Assembly (NCBI RefSeq): GCF_023074075.1
Contig: NZ_JADPKT010000055.1
Span: 1-64,000 of the forward strand
Direction: 5' to 3'
Source of the DNA: Bradyrhizobium sp. 138
GTDB lineage: Bacteria > Pseudomonadota > Alphaproteobacteria > Rhizobiales > Xanthobacteraceae
Length of the DNA stretch: 64,000 bases
Shown: piece by piece, positions 8,435 to 17,103 of the stretch
Layout of the letters: every line of letters begins with the position of its first letter
Position numbering within the stretch: the stretch's first letter is position 1
Program-made: the position numbers and the translations under genes
Notes under the pieces: model-generated
The model's database searches: none
What the model saw: only the letters and a program-made list of their open reading frames with translations
Told to the model about the DNA's origin: nothing

Positions 8435-8593
8435 ATGGCCCTTCCCTGATCCCGCCCGCCGGGCCGCGGACGCGGCCGTGCGCTCTGCTTGCTGTGACGT
8501 GAACAGCAAGCGACGTGCCAATTTTGGCGGCCGGGCCGGCCGCCGATTGGCGTCGTTATTGCATAGCCGCACGGAAGGGGTGGGCGTATCAGT

Positions 8594-9817
8594 ATGATGT
8601 CGATGTATTATCAGGCCTTTCAGAACCACATGGACCTGACTGCGCCGTGGCGCGCGGGCGCTTCGTCCGCGCTCAAATTCCTCAATCTGGTACCGCAGGG
8701 CCTGTCGGATCAGATCGTCGGCCGGCTGTCGGCGGCGCTGGAGCTGATCTCGCGCTCCACCCTCACCTATCACCGTCCCGCCTACGGCATCGACAGCGTC
8801 ATGGTCGGAAATCGGGAAGTCGCCGTCACCGAGGAGATCGCCTACGCGACGCCGTTCGGCTCTCTGCTGCACTTCAGGAAAGACGGTGTGTCGGAGCAGC
8901 CGCGCATGCTGCTGGTGGCGCCGATGTCCGGCCATTTCGCGACGCTCTTGCGCGGCACGGTGCAGACGCTGCTGCAGGACCACGACGTCTACATCACCGA
9001 CTGGCACAATCCGCGTGACATTCCGCGCAGCGAGGGCCGCTTCGGGCTCGACGACTACACCGAGCATCTGATCGATTTCCTGGGGCAGCTCGGCCCGCGC
9101 CCGCACATGGTCGCGATCTGCCAGCCATCGGTCTCCGCGCTCGCGGCGGCCGCGATCATGTGCGAGGACAACCATCCCTCGCGCCCGGCGACGCTGACGC
9201 TGATGGCGGGGCCGATCGACACGCGGATCCAGCCGACCAGGGTCAACGACTTCGCCAAGAGCAAGCCGATCGAATGGTTCGAGCAGAACCTGATCAACTA
9301 CGTGCCGGTGCAGTGCCGCGGCGCGCTGCGCAAGGTCTATCCCGGCTTCGTGCAGCTCACCGCCTTCGTCTCGATGAATCTCGAGCGCCACATCAAGCAG
9401 CACATGGACCTCGCCCACCACATCGCCAAGGGCGAGAAGGACAAGGCCGCGACCATCAAGACCTTCTACGACGAATATTTCGCGGTGATGGACCTTCCGG
9501 CCGAGTTCTACATCGAGACCGTGCGCGACGTGTTCCAGGAGCACCTCCTGCCGCAAGGCAGATTGATGCATCGCGGCCGTCCCGTGAACACCAGGGCCGT
9601 CAGTCGCATGGGCCTGATGACGGTGGAGGGCGAGAAGGACGACATCTGCTCGATCGGCCAGACGCTGGCGGCACAAGACCTCTGCACCGGGGTACGCGCC
9701 TATCGGCGCGTCCACCACATGCAGGCCGGCGTCGGCCATTACGGCGTGTTCTCAGGCAGGCGCTGGAACAACGAGATCTACCCGCTGCTGCGGGATTTCG
9801 TGCACGTCAATTCGTGA
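8594..9817 (+). CDS. phaZ: Intracellular poly(3-hydroxybutyrate) depolymerase
   Basis: A 407-residue cytoplasmic PHB depolymerase that mobilises stored polyhydroxybutyrate granules. The alpha/beta-hydrolase nucleophile is a cysteine, Cys176 in ICQPS, as in the PhaZ1-type intracellular enzymes. A C-terminal Asp and His (AGVGHYGVFSG) complete the triad. The conserved N-terminus MYYQAFQNHMD and the segment DVYITDWHNPRDIP are diagnostic for the family. Length agrees with the usual 400-420. Three in-frame ATGs lie within the first four codons, so the exact start is uncertain by up to nine bases. No pha synthesis gene is nearby. Confidence 0.93.
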   Translation: MMSMYYQAFQNHMDLTAPWRAGASSALKFLNLVPQGLSDQIVGRLSAALELISRSTLTYHRPAYGIDSVMVGNREVAVTEEIAYATPFGSLLHFRKDGVSEQPRMLLVAPMSGHFATLLRGTVQTLLQDHDVYITDWHNPRDIPRSEGRFGLDDYTEHLIDFLGQLGPRPHMVAICQPSVSALAAAAIMCEDNHPSRPATLTLMAGPIDTRIQPTRVNDFAKSKPIEWFEQNLINYVPVQCRGALRKVYPGFVQLTAFVSMNLERHIKQHMDLAHHIAKGEKDKAATIKTFYDEYFAVMDLPAEFYIETVRDVFQEHLLPQGRLMHRGRPVNTRAVSRMGLMTVEGEKDDICSIGQTLAAQDLCTGVRAYRRVHHMQAGVGHYGVFSGRRWNNEIYPLLRDFVHVNS

Positions 9818-9820
9818 CCG

Positions 9821-12800
9821 TCATCCGCTGCCCCCAAACGTCCGGCCAGGGGAAGCGTCACGTGCCTCATGCGATTGCGTGAGCAGCTCTTTGGCTTCAA
9901 CGAACTCCGGAAGGTTTTGCTCCGCCACGAATTCAGCGAGCACGGGAGCGAGCAGCTCGGATATCGCACCCGCTCGGTCATTTGACTTGTGCAGCCGTGC
10001 AAGTTCAAGCGCGCTGCGGAGCTCGAAAGTCCTGGCCTGCTGGTGTCCCGCGATTTCCAGCGCTCGCCTGAAGGCGTCTTCGGCACTCGATTCGTCCGAA
10101 GGATCATGGCGCGACAAGAGTTTACCGCGGACACGATGCAGCTCGGCATCAAGCCAATGCTGGCCGGATTGTCCCGTCCAGGCGATCAATTCGCTCAAGA
10201 TGTCCAGCCCGGTCTCGACTTGGCCCACCTCTGCATTCGCCACGGCGACATGCATTCCCCAAAACGGTTCGCAGAGGTAGCAATCGTTCTCGTGCAGCAA
10301 GGTCCAGCCGTGACGCATGTCCGCCAGTCCGGCCCTTTGGTCGCCGGCACGCCACTTGGCGAGGCCATTCAGGTAGGTGCCGGCAGCCACGTACAGCGGC
10401 ATCGTATGGTCGCGCGCGAGACCGAGCGCCAGGATCGTCTCCGTTTGCTGCAACATGCCCCCGCATACCCCGTCGAACACTGCGCGATGAACCAGCGCAT
10501 TGGCCTGGGACAGCGCCCGTTTTTCTCCCGGAGCACCCACCGCTTCCGCGGCGAGCTTGCGCGCGCGAGCGGTGCTGCCGAGCGGCCAGAGCACCAGGGC
10601 AAGAAATCTCATGATCACGAACGGCAGATCCAGCGCCGAAGCCCTGAAGGTCGCGGGATCCGGCTCGGCATCATAGATCGCCAGCGCCTGCTCGAGATGC
10701 GTTCTCGCATTCAAGTAATCGCCCGCGAACCAGCAGGTGACGCCGCCCGTCCAATGGGCAACGACGGCGGCCACCGGCGATTCCGGTCGCCGGTCAGCGG
10801 CGCTCCTGATGGCGTCCGCCAGCTCCCGCATCGGAGCGAGTTCGCCGTGCGTCAGGCAAGCATTGAAGAGCCCCGAATGCACCGGCGCAAGTTCAACGGG
10901 ATCATCGATGTCGCCTGCGAACAGGCGCGCGCGCGTCCATGCCGCGACCGTTTCCGGAGCGCTGTGCCCGAGGCTGCCCCTGAGTGCACGGCCATATGCG
11001 ATTTGAAGATGCAGCCTGCTCATCATCCGGCGGGGCTCGTCAGGCAACTGATCGGCGATCGCAATGGCCTTGCCGAGATGCGCGATCGCCTCGGAATAGG
11101 CCGAGCGTTTCAGCGCCTGCTGCCCCGCCTTGCGCCACCATTCGAGGGCGACCTCGCTCAGCCCCGCTTCAGTGAAGTGGTGCGCAAGGACTTCCGGCTC
11201 GGTCTCGGCGAGGACTGGAAACTTCTCGCGCAGGACATCGCCAATTCGCGTGTGAAGCACCTGCCGTTTGCTCTTGAGCAGGCTTTCGTAGGCCGCTTCC
11301 TGAACGAGGGCGTGCTTGAAACTATAATTTGCTTCGGGCGGCGCCCCACGACGCAACAACAGTTCGGCCTCTTCAAGTTGTGCCAGCGCAGCGCTCAGGG
11401 TCAGATCATCGCGTCCCGCCACGTATTTCAGCAGCGCATACGAGAAGTCGCGGCCGATGGCGGCGCCTATCTGCGCCACCTCCTTGACCGGAGCGAGCCG
11501 GTCGAGCCGCGCCATCAGCGAATCCTGCAGCGTCGCGGGAATGGCAAGCGGCGGCAGCGGACTATTCAGGCGGTAGTGCCCGGCATCTTCGACAAGCAGG
11601 CCGGACTCCAGCACCATCTTGGTCAACTCCTCGACGAACAGCGGGATGCCATCGGTCTTGTCGATGATCTGCTTCATCATCTCGCGTGGCAGCTGGCGAC
11701 CGACGACCACCTGTTCCACCAGCGCGCGCGTGTCCTGCCGATCGAGCCGGTCGAGGCGCAACAGACCGACGTTGGCAAGGCCCGACCAGGAGGGCTCGAA
11801 CTCCGGCCGGGATGTCATGAGCACGAGTATCGGCAGGGCCCTGATCCGATCGACCGCGAGATCGAACAGTTCGAGTGTCGTGGCATCGGCCCAATGCAGA
11901 TCCTCGCAGATGATCAGCAGAGGCTGATCGCGCGCCAATCCCTCGAGCTGATCGAGAAGCGCGGCAAATGTCTGTCGCCGCTGCTGCGCCGGGCTCAAGC
12001 CGAGGGGCGGGCAATGGTCGCCGGACGGAATCGAAAGCAGGCCCGCAATCAGCGGGGTGGCTCGGGCAACCTGCTGGGTTCCCAGCGCCAGCATGGCCTC
12101 GAGCTTGTCGAGCTTTTGTTCCGGCGTGTCGTGCGAGCGAATTCCAGCTGCGCGCTCGAGTTGCGCGACAAAGGGATGAAGTGCGCTGTTGGTATGGTAA
12201 GGCGAACACTGGTATCGCACCCGACGGTGCGTCCCCAGCGAGGGGCTTTCAGACAGTGTTGCCACAATGCGCGACTTGCCGATGCCCGCTTCGCCGGAAA
12301 TCAATACGATCTGGCCCAAGCCCCGCCATGCCTCGCGCTGGCGCGAGAGAATGAATTCGATCTCGTCCTTGCGGCCGACAAAGCCGATCGAGCGCGCGGC
12401 GCGGACCGCCTCGAAGCGGCTCTCCGATGCGGTCGCTCCGTCCACCGCCCAGACTGCGATGGGGTCGCTTATCCCCTTGACCTCGCGGCGGCCGAGATTG
12501 CGGAAGGTGAAGAGATCGCCAAGCAGCCGGCGCGTCGATGAAGCAACAACGACCGCCCCCGGCTCAGCCAGGCTCTGCAGCCGGGCAGCGAGATTTGGCG
12601 TATCGCCGATGGTTGCGTGTTCCTCTGATGCATCTCCGCTGATGAGGTCGCCGACCACCACTAGTCCGGTCGCAATTGCGATCCGAAGTCCAACCCGTTC
12701 GCCGGCGCCTGTCTTGAGCTGGCGAATCGCAGCGATGATGTCGAGGCCCGCCCGCACTGCGCGCTCCGCATCATCTTCGTGGGCGCGCGGATAACCGAAG

Positions 12801-13195
12801 TAGACGAGGATTCCGTCACCGACGAACCTGGCTATCCTGCCGTCATAAGCGGCAATGACTCGCGCGCATGCGGCGCGGTAGGCCCGGATCACTTCCCACA
12901 GATCCTCGGGATCGAGACGCGCCGAGAGCGCAGTCGATCCAACCAGATCGCAAAACATAACGGTGAGGTGGCGGCGCTCGGCGTCGTGAAGAGGAGCCGG
13001 CGAGGCGATCAACGCGGCTGGATCGAGTTCGGCAATGGCACGCAGCATCTTGCGGCGATGACCGAGCAGGACTCCGAGCTTGTCAAAGTCCTCCTCCATC
13101 AGTTCGGGGAGGACACCCACGTCGATCCCATTCTGGGCAAAACGCTCCGCGTATTGCCCAAGCCCCAGCTTCTCGAGCCACTCCGCAATCTGCAT
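9821..13195 (-). CDS. SAM - class III cyclase - AAA ATPase - TPR-like multidomain signalling protein
   Basis: A 1124-residue protein. Residues 1-60 form a SAM domain (AEWLEKLGLGQYAERFAQN). A class III adenylate/guanylate cyclase domain occupies about 72-235, with metal-ligand Asp83 (FCDLVGS) and Asp127 (FVGDGILVYFGYP). A STAND/AAA-type ATPase follows, with Walker A GEAGIGKS at 301-308 and a Walker B-like ICEDLHWAD. The last 500 residues are Ala/Leu-rich helical repeats of TPR type. The start at 13195 has GGTGGAG before it. Such proteins are thought to couple ATPase-driven assembly to cyclic nucleotide production. There is no membrane segment and no LuxR domain. Confidence 0.9.
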   Translation of the reverse strand: MQIAEWLEKLGLGQYAERFAQNGIDVGVLPELMEEDFDKLGVLLGHRRKMLRAIAELDPAALIASPAPLHDAERRHLTVMFCDLVGSTALSARLDPEDLWEVIRAYRAACARVIAAYDGRIARFVGDGILVYFGYPRAHEDDAERAVRAGLDIIAAIRQLKTGAGERVGLRIAIATGLVVVGDLISGDASEEHATIGDTPNLAARLQSLAEPGAVVVASSTRRLLGDLFTFRNLGRREVKGISDPIAVWAVDGATASESRFEAVRAARSIGFVGRKDEIEFILSRQREAWRGLGQIVLISGEAGIGKSRIVATLSESPSLGTHRRVRYQCSPYHTNSALHPFVAQLERAAGIRSHDTPEQKLDKLEAMLALGTQQVARATPLIAGLLSIPSGDHCPPLGLSPAQQRRQTFAALLDQLEGLARDQPLLIICEDLHWADATTLELFDLAVDRIRALPILVLMTSRPEFEPSWSGLANVGLLRLDRLDRQDTRALVEQVVVGRQLPREMMKQIIDKTDGIPLFVEELTKMVLESGLLVEDAGHYRLNSPLPPLAIPATLQDSLMARLDRLAPVKEVAQIGAAIGRDFSYALLKYVAGRDDLTLSAALAQLEEAELLLRRGAPPEANYSFKHALVQEAAYESLLKSKRQVLHTRIGDVLREKFPVLAETEPEVLAHHFTEAGLSEVALEWWRKAGQQALKRSAYSEAIAHLGKAIAIADQLPDEPRRMMSRLHLQIAYGRALRGSLGHSAPETVAAWTRARLFAGDIDDPVELAPVHSGLFNACLTHGELAPMRELADAIRSAADRRPESPVAAVVAHWTGGVTCWFAGDYLNARTHLEQALAIYDAEPDPATFRASALDLPFVIMRFLALVLWPLGSTARARKLAAEAVGAPGEKRALSQANALVHRAVFDGVCGGMLQQTETILALGLARDHTMPLYVAAGTYLNGLAKWRAGDQRAGLADMRHGWTLLHENDCYLCEPFWGMHVAVANAEVGQVETGLDILSELIAWTGQSGQHWLDAELHRVRGKLLSRHDPSDESSAEDAFRRALEIAGHQQARTFELRSALELARLHKSNDRAGAISELLAPVLAEFVAEQNLPEFVEAKELLTQSHEARDASPGRTFGGSG

Positions 13196-13503
13196 GGCTC
13201 CACCGATCTTGTGGCTGGCAGTTAGCAGAATTTTGGACCACGGCCGCGCGGGGACGATATCCCAACGCGACCATGATGGCACGTCTTGTTTGTCGTGCGA
13301 GAACTTAGGTTACTCAGTACCGGTATGGTTCCGATCGGGACACTGCTCGATGCGAACGGCTGCGCTACCAAACATCGCTGGCGCGCAGCGTTGGACAGCA
13401 GAGGTTGCGATGAGTCGTCACGGCGCATTCCAGATCTGAAGCCGAACCAACACTTGTGCTCACGTACGATGTCAAGCACACGTTTTCCGTGAGCGCTCGC
13501 CCT
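13196..13503. other. Spacer without recognisable gene
   Basis: These 308 bases lie upstream of the large cyclase gene and downstream of the four-helix membrane protein gene (both on the minus strand). The short frames in it have no family resemblance and lack good ribosome-binding sites. I see no hairpin with a U-tract and no convincing promoter. It should contain the cyclase promoter, but I cannot place it. Confidence 0.5.
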
Positions 13504-14007
13504 TCATTGCTCATTGATCGGCGCTTCGTAGTTGCGAGCCATCGTACCCGCCGCAACCTGAAGGGAAGAACCAACCACCCAACAGCCGGCAACGAAGCCT
13601 ATCAGGCCGTTAGATAGATTTTGATCAAGGACAAGGATGCTGACGGACAGAGTTGCGGCGATCGCCGCGCCGAACGTTCCGGCTGCACTCATGATCTCGG
13701 CCGGCTCGGAACCGTTCCATTCTTCCGAGATGCTCGATGTCGGCTTCCGTGCGACATTGCCGGACAAGTCAATTCCGACATAATAACTGAGAGCTCCGTA
13801 GAGCATCGTTATCAGCACGATCCAGCCGCTTTCAAACAGTCCGCCTTTCTGACGCAACAGGGTCGCACCTACATAGAGGCCGCAAGAGGCTCCAACGGCT
13901 GCCAGCCCAATTCTTTCAAGGATATGGGCCGACTTGATCAGACTGGAACGGGCGATCCGAAGACTGCCGACGTGCCTTGTGAGGGAAAATGCGCTGCTTA
14001 TCTTCAT
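13504..14007 (-). CDS. Four-helix inner-membrane protein of unknown function
   Basis: A 167-residue protein. I take the ATG at 14007 because AAGGAG lies just upstream and the longer frame adds only Arg/Ser-rich shadow sequence. Four hydrophobic segments are visible (about 33-53, 60-78, 107-127 and 131-152), with an acidic loop between the second and third. No motif is recognised. It has no obvious partner: the downstream neighbour on the same strand is the large cyclase protein after a 308-base gap. Confidence 0.65.
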   Translation of the reverse strand: MKISSAFSLTRHVGSLRIARSSLIKSAHILERIGLAAVGASCGLYVGATLLRQKGGLFESGWIVLITMLYGALSYYVGIDLSGNVARKPTSSISEEWNGSEPAEIMSAAGTFGAAIAATLSVSILVLDQNLSNGLIGFVAGCWVVGSSLQVAAGTMARNYEAPINEQ

Positions 14008-14429
14008 TGGGGGCTCCTTCTGAGCAATTAGCAGCTTACCGGCCGACCCCGAATGGAAGCTGCCAGGACGCGTTTCTCGATGCCCTTGATTCCAATTTCT
14101 GAGAGTCTGTGCTGAGTGACGGGCTGGCTTGCTCGTGAGCAAGACGAGGAGCCAATCCAAAGCTGCGAGCACACGGCTGCGCAGGCATTGCATCTCACCC
14201 GCGTTCGTCAATCAGGTCCGGGTGCGGCAATTTCTTGCGAGAGTGGTAGTTCAGAAAGAGAGTGAGGGAGTATGAAGCGGTTCACATACCGCTGTTCCCT
14301 GTCGCTCCATCCGCGGATCGAAGTTGCGGCGAATGCGTTCGACGAGAGAATTCCGGGCATCGCCCGCACTGCGAGCGCCGCCGTTGCTCCGTCAGCAGCT
14401 GACGTCTGTTCATGAGCTCTGCCCTCCGG
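14008..14429. other. Spacer, no confident gene
   Basis: These 422 bases hold one possible 47-codon frame on the plus strand (14272-14415) with GAGGGAG immediately before its ATG. The spacing is tight and the product resembles nothing known, so I do not call it. Nothing else is recognised. Confidence 0.4.
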
Positions 14430-15365
14430 TCAGGCCGTTGCGCCCGCGGCCGACGGCGACGGCACCAGTTCGGCACCTCGCTCGCGAACGAATTGCTCGA
14501 ACGTCTTCGGCTTGGCGCCGCCAATCTTCTCGATAGTGTCCGTCGCACTGAAGCGTGCCGCCTCCGCCGTGGCGCTGGCAGCCCGCAGCGAGCGCCAGAG
14601 CGAGGAGAGATGCTCGACCGCATGCGCGTTCCAGCCTCGCCCCAGAGCCTCGCTTTTCCACTGCTCGTCGGTGATCTCCTCGTAGTGAGTGTCCCTGTCG
14701 AGAACGCGCGCGAACGTCTCGACGACATCGCGGACGGAGATCACGCTTCCGATCACGGGATAGGCGGCTCCGGCCGCCACCGCAGGCGCCGTCAGCAGGC
14801 CGACGGCAATCCGCGAGACATCCTCGGCCGCGATCAGCGGGAGGAGCGTATTCTGATTGCCGAGCGGAAACCGGATGGCTCCCTTCGCAGGCAGGTTCGC
14901 CGCGACGAGACGCGCGACGTTTTCATAGAAGACCGTGGCGCGGATATGGGCGGGGCCGACGCCGGCCCACTCGAACACCTGTTCGGACAGATAGTTCTGC
15001 CGCATCCGCGGAGTCGGCGCATCAAGCGAGGACTGATACATGACGAGGTTGACGAGGCGGGAGACGCCGTGCCTGCGCGCTGCGAGCGCCATTGCCGCGG
15101 TCGCATCCGCCAGTCCGTCCTGGACAGGATAGGCAAAGTAGATCGACGCTACGCCCTGCACGGCCGCATCGACGGATCTCGGATCGAGGAAATCGCCGAC
15201 GTGGATTTCGGCGCCGAGCGACTGCAGGCGATCGGATCGTTCGTCGAGCTGGCGCACAAAGGCACGCACGCCGACGCCACGTTCGAGCAGCATCTCCGCA
15301 ACGTGTCTGCCTGTCCGTCCCTGCGTTCCGCCGGCTGCCGAGGTCACGAGAACTGTCTTCGTCAT
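14430..15365 (-). CDS. NmrA-like NAD(P)-binding protein (atypical SDR)
   Basis: A 311-residue atypical short-chain dehydrogenase/NmrA-family protein. The N-terminal VLVTSAAGGTQGRTGRHV is the NAD(P)-binding loop, and IHVGDFLDPRSVDAAV and SIYFAYPV are typical of the quinone-reductase (QorB) and NmrA branch. These proteins either reduce quinones and aldehydes or sense NADP. The ATG at 15365 is preferred over the GTG one codon earlier, and AAGGATC precedes it. It is divergent from a TetR gene across a spacer with two operator-like palindromes, so it is very probably the regulator's target. Confidence 0.85.
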   Translation of the reverse strand: MTKTVLVTSAAGGTQGRTGRHVAEMLLERGVGVRAFVRQLDERSDRLQSLGAEIHVGDFLDPRSVDAAVQGVASIYFAYPVQDGLADATAAMALAARRHGVSRLVNLVMYQSSLDAPTPRMRQNYLSEQVFEWAGVGPAHIRATVFYENVARLVAANLPAKGAIRFPLGNQNTLLPLIAAEDVSRIAVGLLTAPAVAAGAAYPVIGSVISVRDVVETFARVLDRDTHYEEITDEQWKSEALGRGWNAHAVEHLSSLWRSLRAASATAEAARFSATDTIEKIGGAKPKTFEQFVRERGAELVPSPSAAGATA

Positions 15366-15397
15366 CACAATGATCCTTTACCGTTGCGGGTCACCTT

Positions 15398-15444
15398 GGT
15401 ACTGTCCGGTACCTTGCGGACCGAATATGGTACCATATGGTACC
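15398..15444. promoter_or_regulatory. Two TetR operator-like palindromes
   Basis: Two copies of GGTAC-N5-GGTACC lie in the divergent spacer, at 15398-15413 and 15429-15444. The second is the core of a perfect 18-base palindrome, TGGTACCATATGGTACCA (15428-15445). The copies are 31 bases apart, about three helical turns, so both would face the same side of the DNA. They sit between the start codons of the NmrA-like gene and the TetR gene, where a repressor could block both promoters. Confidence 0.75.
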
Positions 15445-15467
15445 AAGTCAAGTGGAAAAATGTGTCG

Positions 15468-16097
15468 ATGAGCGCGAAGAGCAAGCCGTTGGATAATGAG
15501 GCGGAAGCGACCGAGATCCGAAAGCGAATCCTTCGCGCGGCCCTTTCGGCCTTCGTGGAGGACGGTTACGCGCAGACCAGTACGCTCGAGATTGCGACCC
15601 GCGCCCGCGTTTCGAAGCGAGACCTCTACACCCTGTTCGGCAACAAGGAGGCGATGCTGGTCGCATGCATTTCCGAGCGCGCCGGTCGGCTCCAGGTGCC
15701 GCTCGATCTGCCTGCGCTGCGCGACGGCAAGACGCTCGCCGATGTGCTGACCGCTTTTGGAACGAAGCTCTTGACGGAAACGACCGACCCGGTGGTCGTC
15801 GCGGTATTCCGGCTGGCGATAGCCGAAACCGTCAACGCGCCCAAGGTTGGGCAAACCCTGGAATCGGCGGCGCGCAAGCCCATTCGCGAAGCATTGCGGA
15901 CCATCATGGCAAGTGCCGTCTCGGCGCGCCTGCTGACCGGCGAGCCGGAAGCGATGACCGGTACATTCCTGGGCCTGCTATGGGGAGACCTGATGATGGG
16001 CCTCATGCTCCAGACCATGGATCGGCCGAGCGCCGCCGACATCGCACGACGGGCGCGCGAGGCGACCACCGTCCTGCTCGAACTTCATGCAGCTTGA
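15468..16097 (+). CDS. TetR/AcrR-family transcriptional regulator
   Basis: A 209-residue regulator. The N-terminal helix-turn-helix domain (about 15-65) has the family pattern ILRAALSAFVEDGYAQTSTL and VSKRDLYTLFGNKEAML. The C-terminal helical domain with FRLAIAETV and LLWGDLMMGLML resembles the C-terminal domain of AefR-like members. The ATG at 15468 lies 22 bases after the downstream operator palindrome. The open frame reaches far upstream only because it is antisense to the NmrA-like gene. It probably represses both itself and the divergent gene. The ligand is unknown. Confidence 0.9.
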   Translation: MSAKSKPLDNEAEATEIRKRILRAALSAFVEDGYAQTSTLEIATRARVSKRDLYTLFGNKEAMLVACISERAGRLQVPLDLPALRDGKTLADVLTAFGTKLLTETTDPVVVAVFRLAIAETVNAPKVGQTLESAARKPIREALRTIMASAVSARLLTGEPEAMTGTFLGLLWGDLMMGLMLQTMDRPSAADIARRAREATTVLLELHAA

Positions 16098-16169
16098 GGC
16101 GCCGGCTGCTATGTCACATGCCTTGCAACGGGCTCGCCGCCTGCATGGAGGTGCTCCGCCGTCTCGCCC

Positions 16170-17096
16170 TCAGTAACCGCGGCTGCGATCGACGAGACCC
16201 GGCAGGTCCTCGCCGCGGCGGTGACGGTCGATGACGTCGAGCACGAAATCGACGGCGGTGTCGGGCGTCGTCATGCTGGCATTATGCGGCGTCAGCAAAA
16301 TACGCGGGTGGCTCCAGAACGGATGGCCCGCCGGCAGCGGCTCGGGATCGGAGACGTCGAGCACCGCACCCGACAGCGCGCCGCTGTCGAGCGCCGCAAG
16401 GAAATCAGCCTCAATGAGATGCGGGCCGCGGCCCACGTTGACGAGCCCCGCCCCGCGCGGCAAACGCGCGAACAGGTCCGCGTTCAGGATGCCGCGCGTC
16501 TCGTCGGTGAGAGGCAACAGGCAGACGAGAATGTCAGCCTGCGCAAGGAATTCGGGCAGCGCTTCCGCGCCCGTGTAGGAGGTGACGCCTTCGATCTCGC
16601 GCGGCGAGCGATTCCACCCCGAGAGCGGAAAGCCGAACGCCCCGAGGCGTTCGAGCACGGCCTGGCCAAGTTGGCCCAGCCCCATCACGCCGACGCGCCG
16701 GCGCCTGGCGGGCGTGATCCGGATCTCGCGCCAGACCTGCTCCTTCTGCTGATTGATGAAATCGAGGAGGTCACGATGCAGGGCCAGCACGGCCATGGTG
16801 ACATATTCGACCATGATCTCGGCAATGCCGGGCTCCAGCATGCGGACCAGCGGAATGTGCGTCGGAACCTTCGTGGTATCGAACTGATCGACGCCCGCGC
16901 CGACCGAGAACACCAGTTCGAGATTCGGAAACGTCGTCGCGATATCGTCGGGCGGCACCCATGCCACGAGATAGCGGACATCGGCGGGATCCCCGATGTC
17001 TGGCCAGAGCCTGAACGGCAATTCGGGCGCACGCTCCGCGAACAAGCGCGCCCACTCGGCGCCGCGGACCATGTTGGCCTTGTAGAGAACCGTCAT
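16170..17096 (-). CDS. ghrA: Glyoxylate/hydroxypyruvate reductase A-like 2-hydroxyacid dehydrogenase
   Basis: A 308-residue D-2-hydroxyacid dehydrogenase reducing a 2-oxoacid such as glyoxylate or hydroxypyruvate with NAD(P)H. The nucleotide-binding motif is VGVMGLGQLGQAV. The catalytic set Arg (LVNVGRGPH), Glu (SDPEPLP) and His (LLTPHNAS) is present. Length and the short substrate-binding N-terminus match the GhrA branch rather than SerA or the formate dehydrogenases. It begins seven bases after the stop of the upstream FAD amine oxidase gene, so the two form an operon: an oxidase making a 2-oxoacid, followed by a reductase that could consume it. The symbol is given by family resemblance only. 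Confidence 0.82.
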   Translation of the reverse strand: MTVLYKANMVRGAEWARLFAERAPELPFRLWPDIGDPADVRYLVAWVPPDDIATTFPNLELVFSVGAGVDQFDTTKVPTHIPLVRMLEPGIAEIMVEYVTMAVLALHRDLLDFINQQKEQVWREIRITPARRRRVGVMGLGQLGQAVLERLGAFGFPLSGWNRSPREIEGVTSYTGAEALPEFLAQADILVCLLPLTDETRGILNADLFARLPRGAGLVNVGRGPHLIEADFLAALDSGALSGAVLDVSDPEPLPAGHPFWSHPRILLTPHNASMTTPDTAVDFVLDVIDRHRRGEDLPGLVDRSRGY

Positions 17097-17103
17097 GGCG
17101 CCC

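Noticed and set aside
8435..9739. Upstream extension of the GST frame, more than 430 codons
   Set aside because: It lies antisense to the PHB depolymerase gene, and a good ribosome-binding site and family-typical start exist at 8434.
14412..15467. Upstream extension of the TetR frame, about 350 codons
   Set aside because: It runs antisense to the NmrA-like gene and through the operator region; the TetR domain begins at the ATG at 15468.
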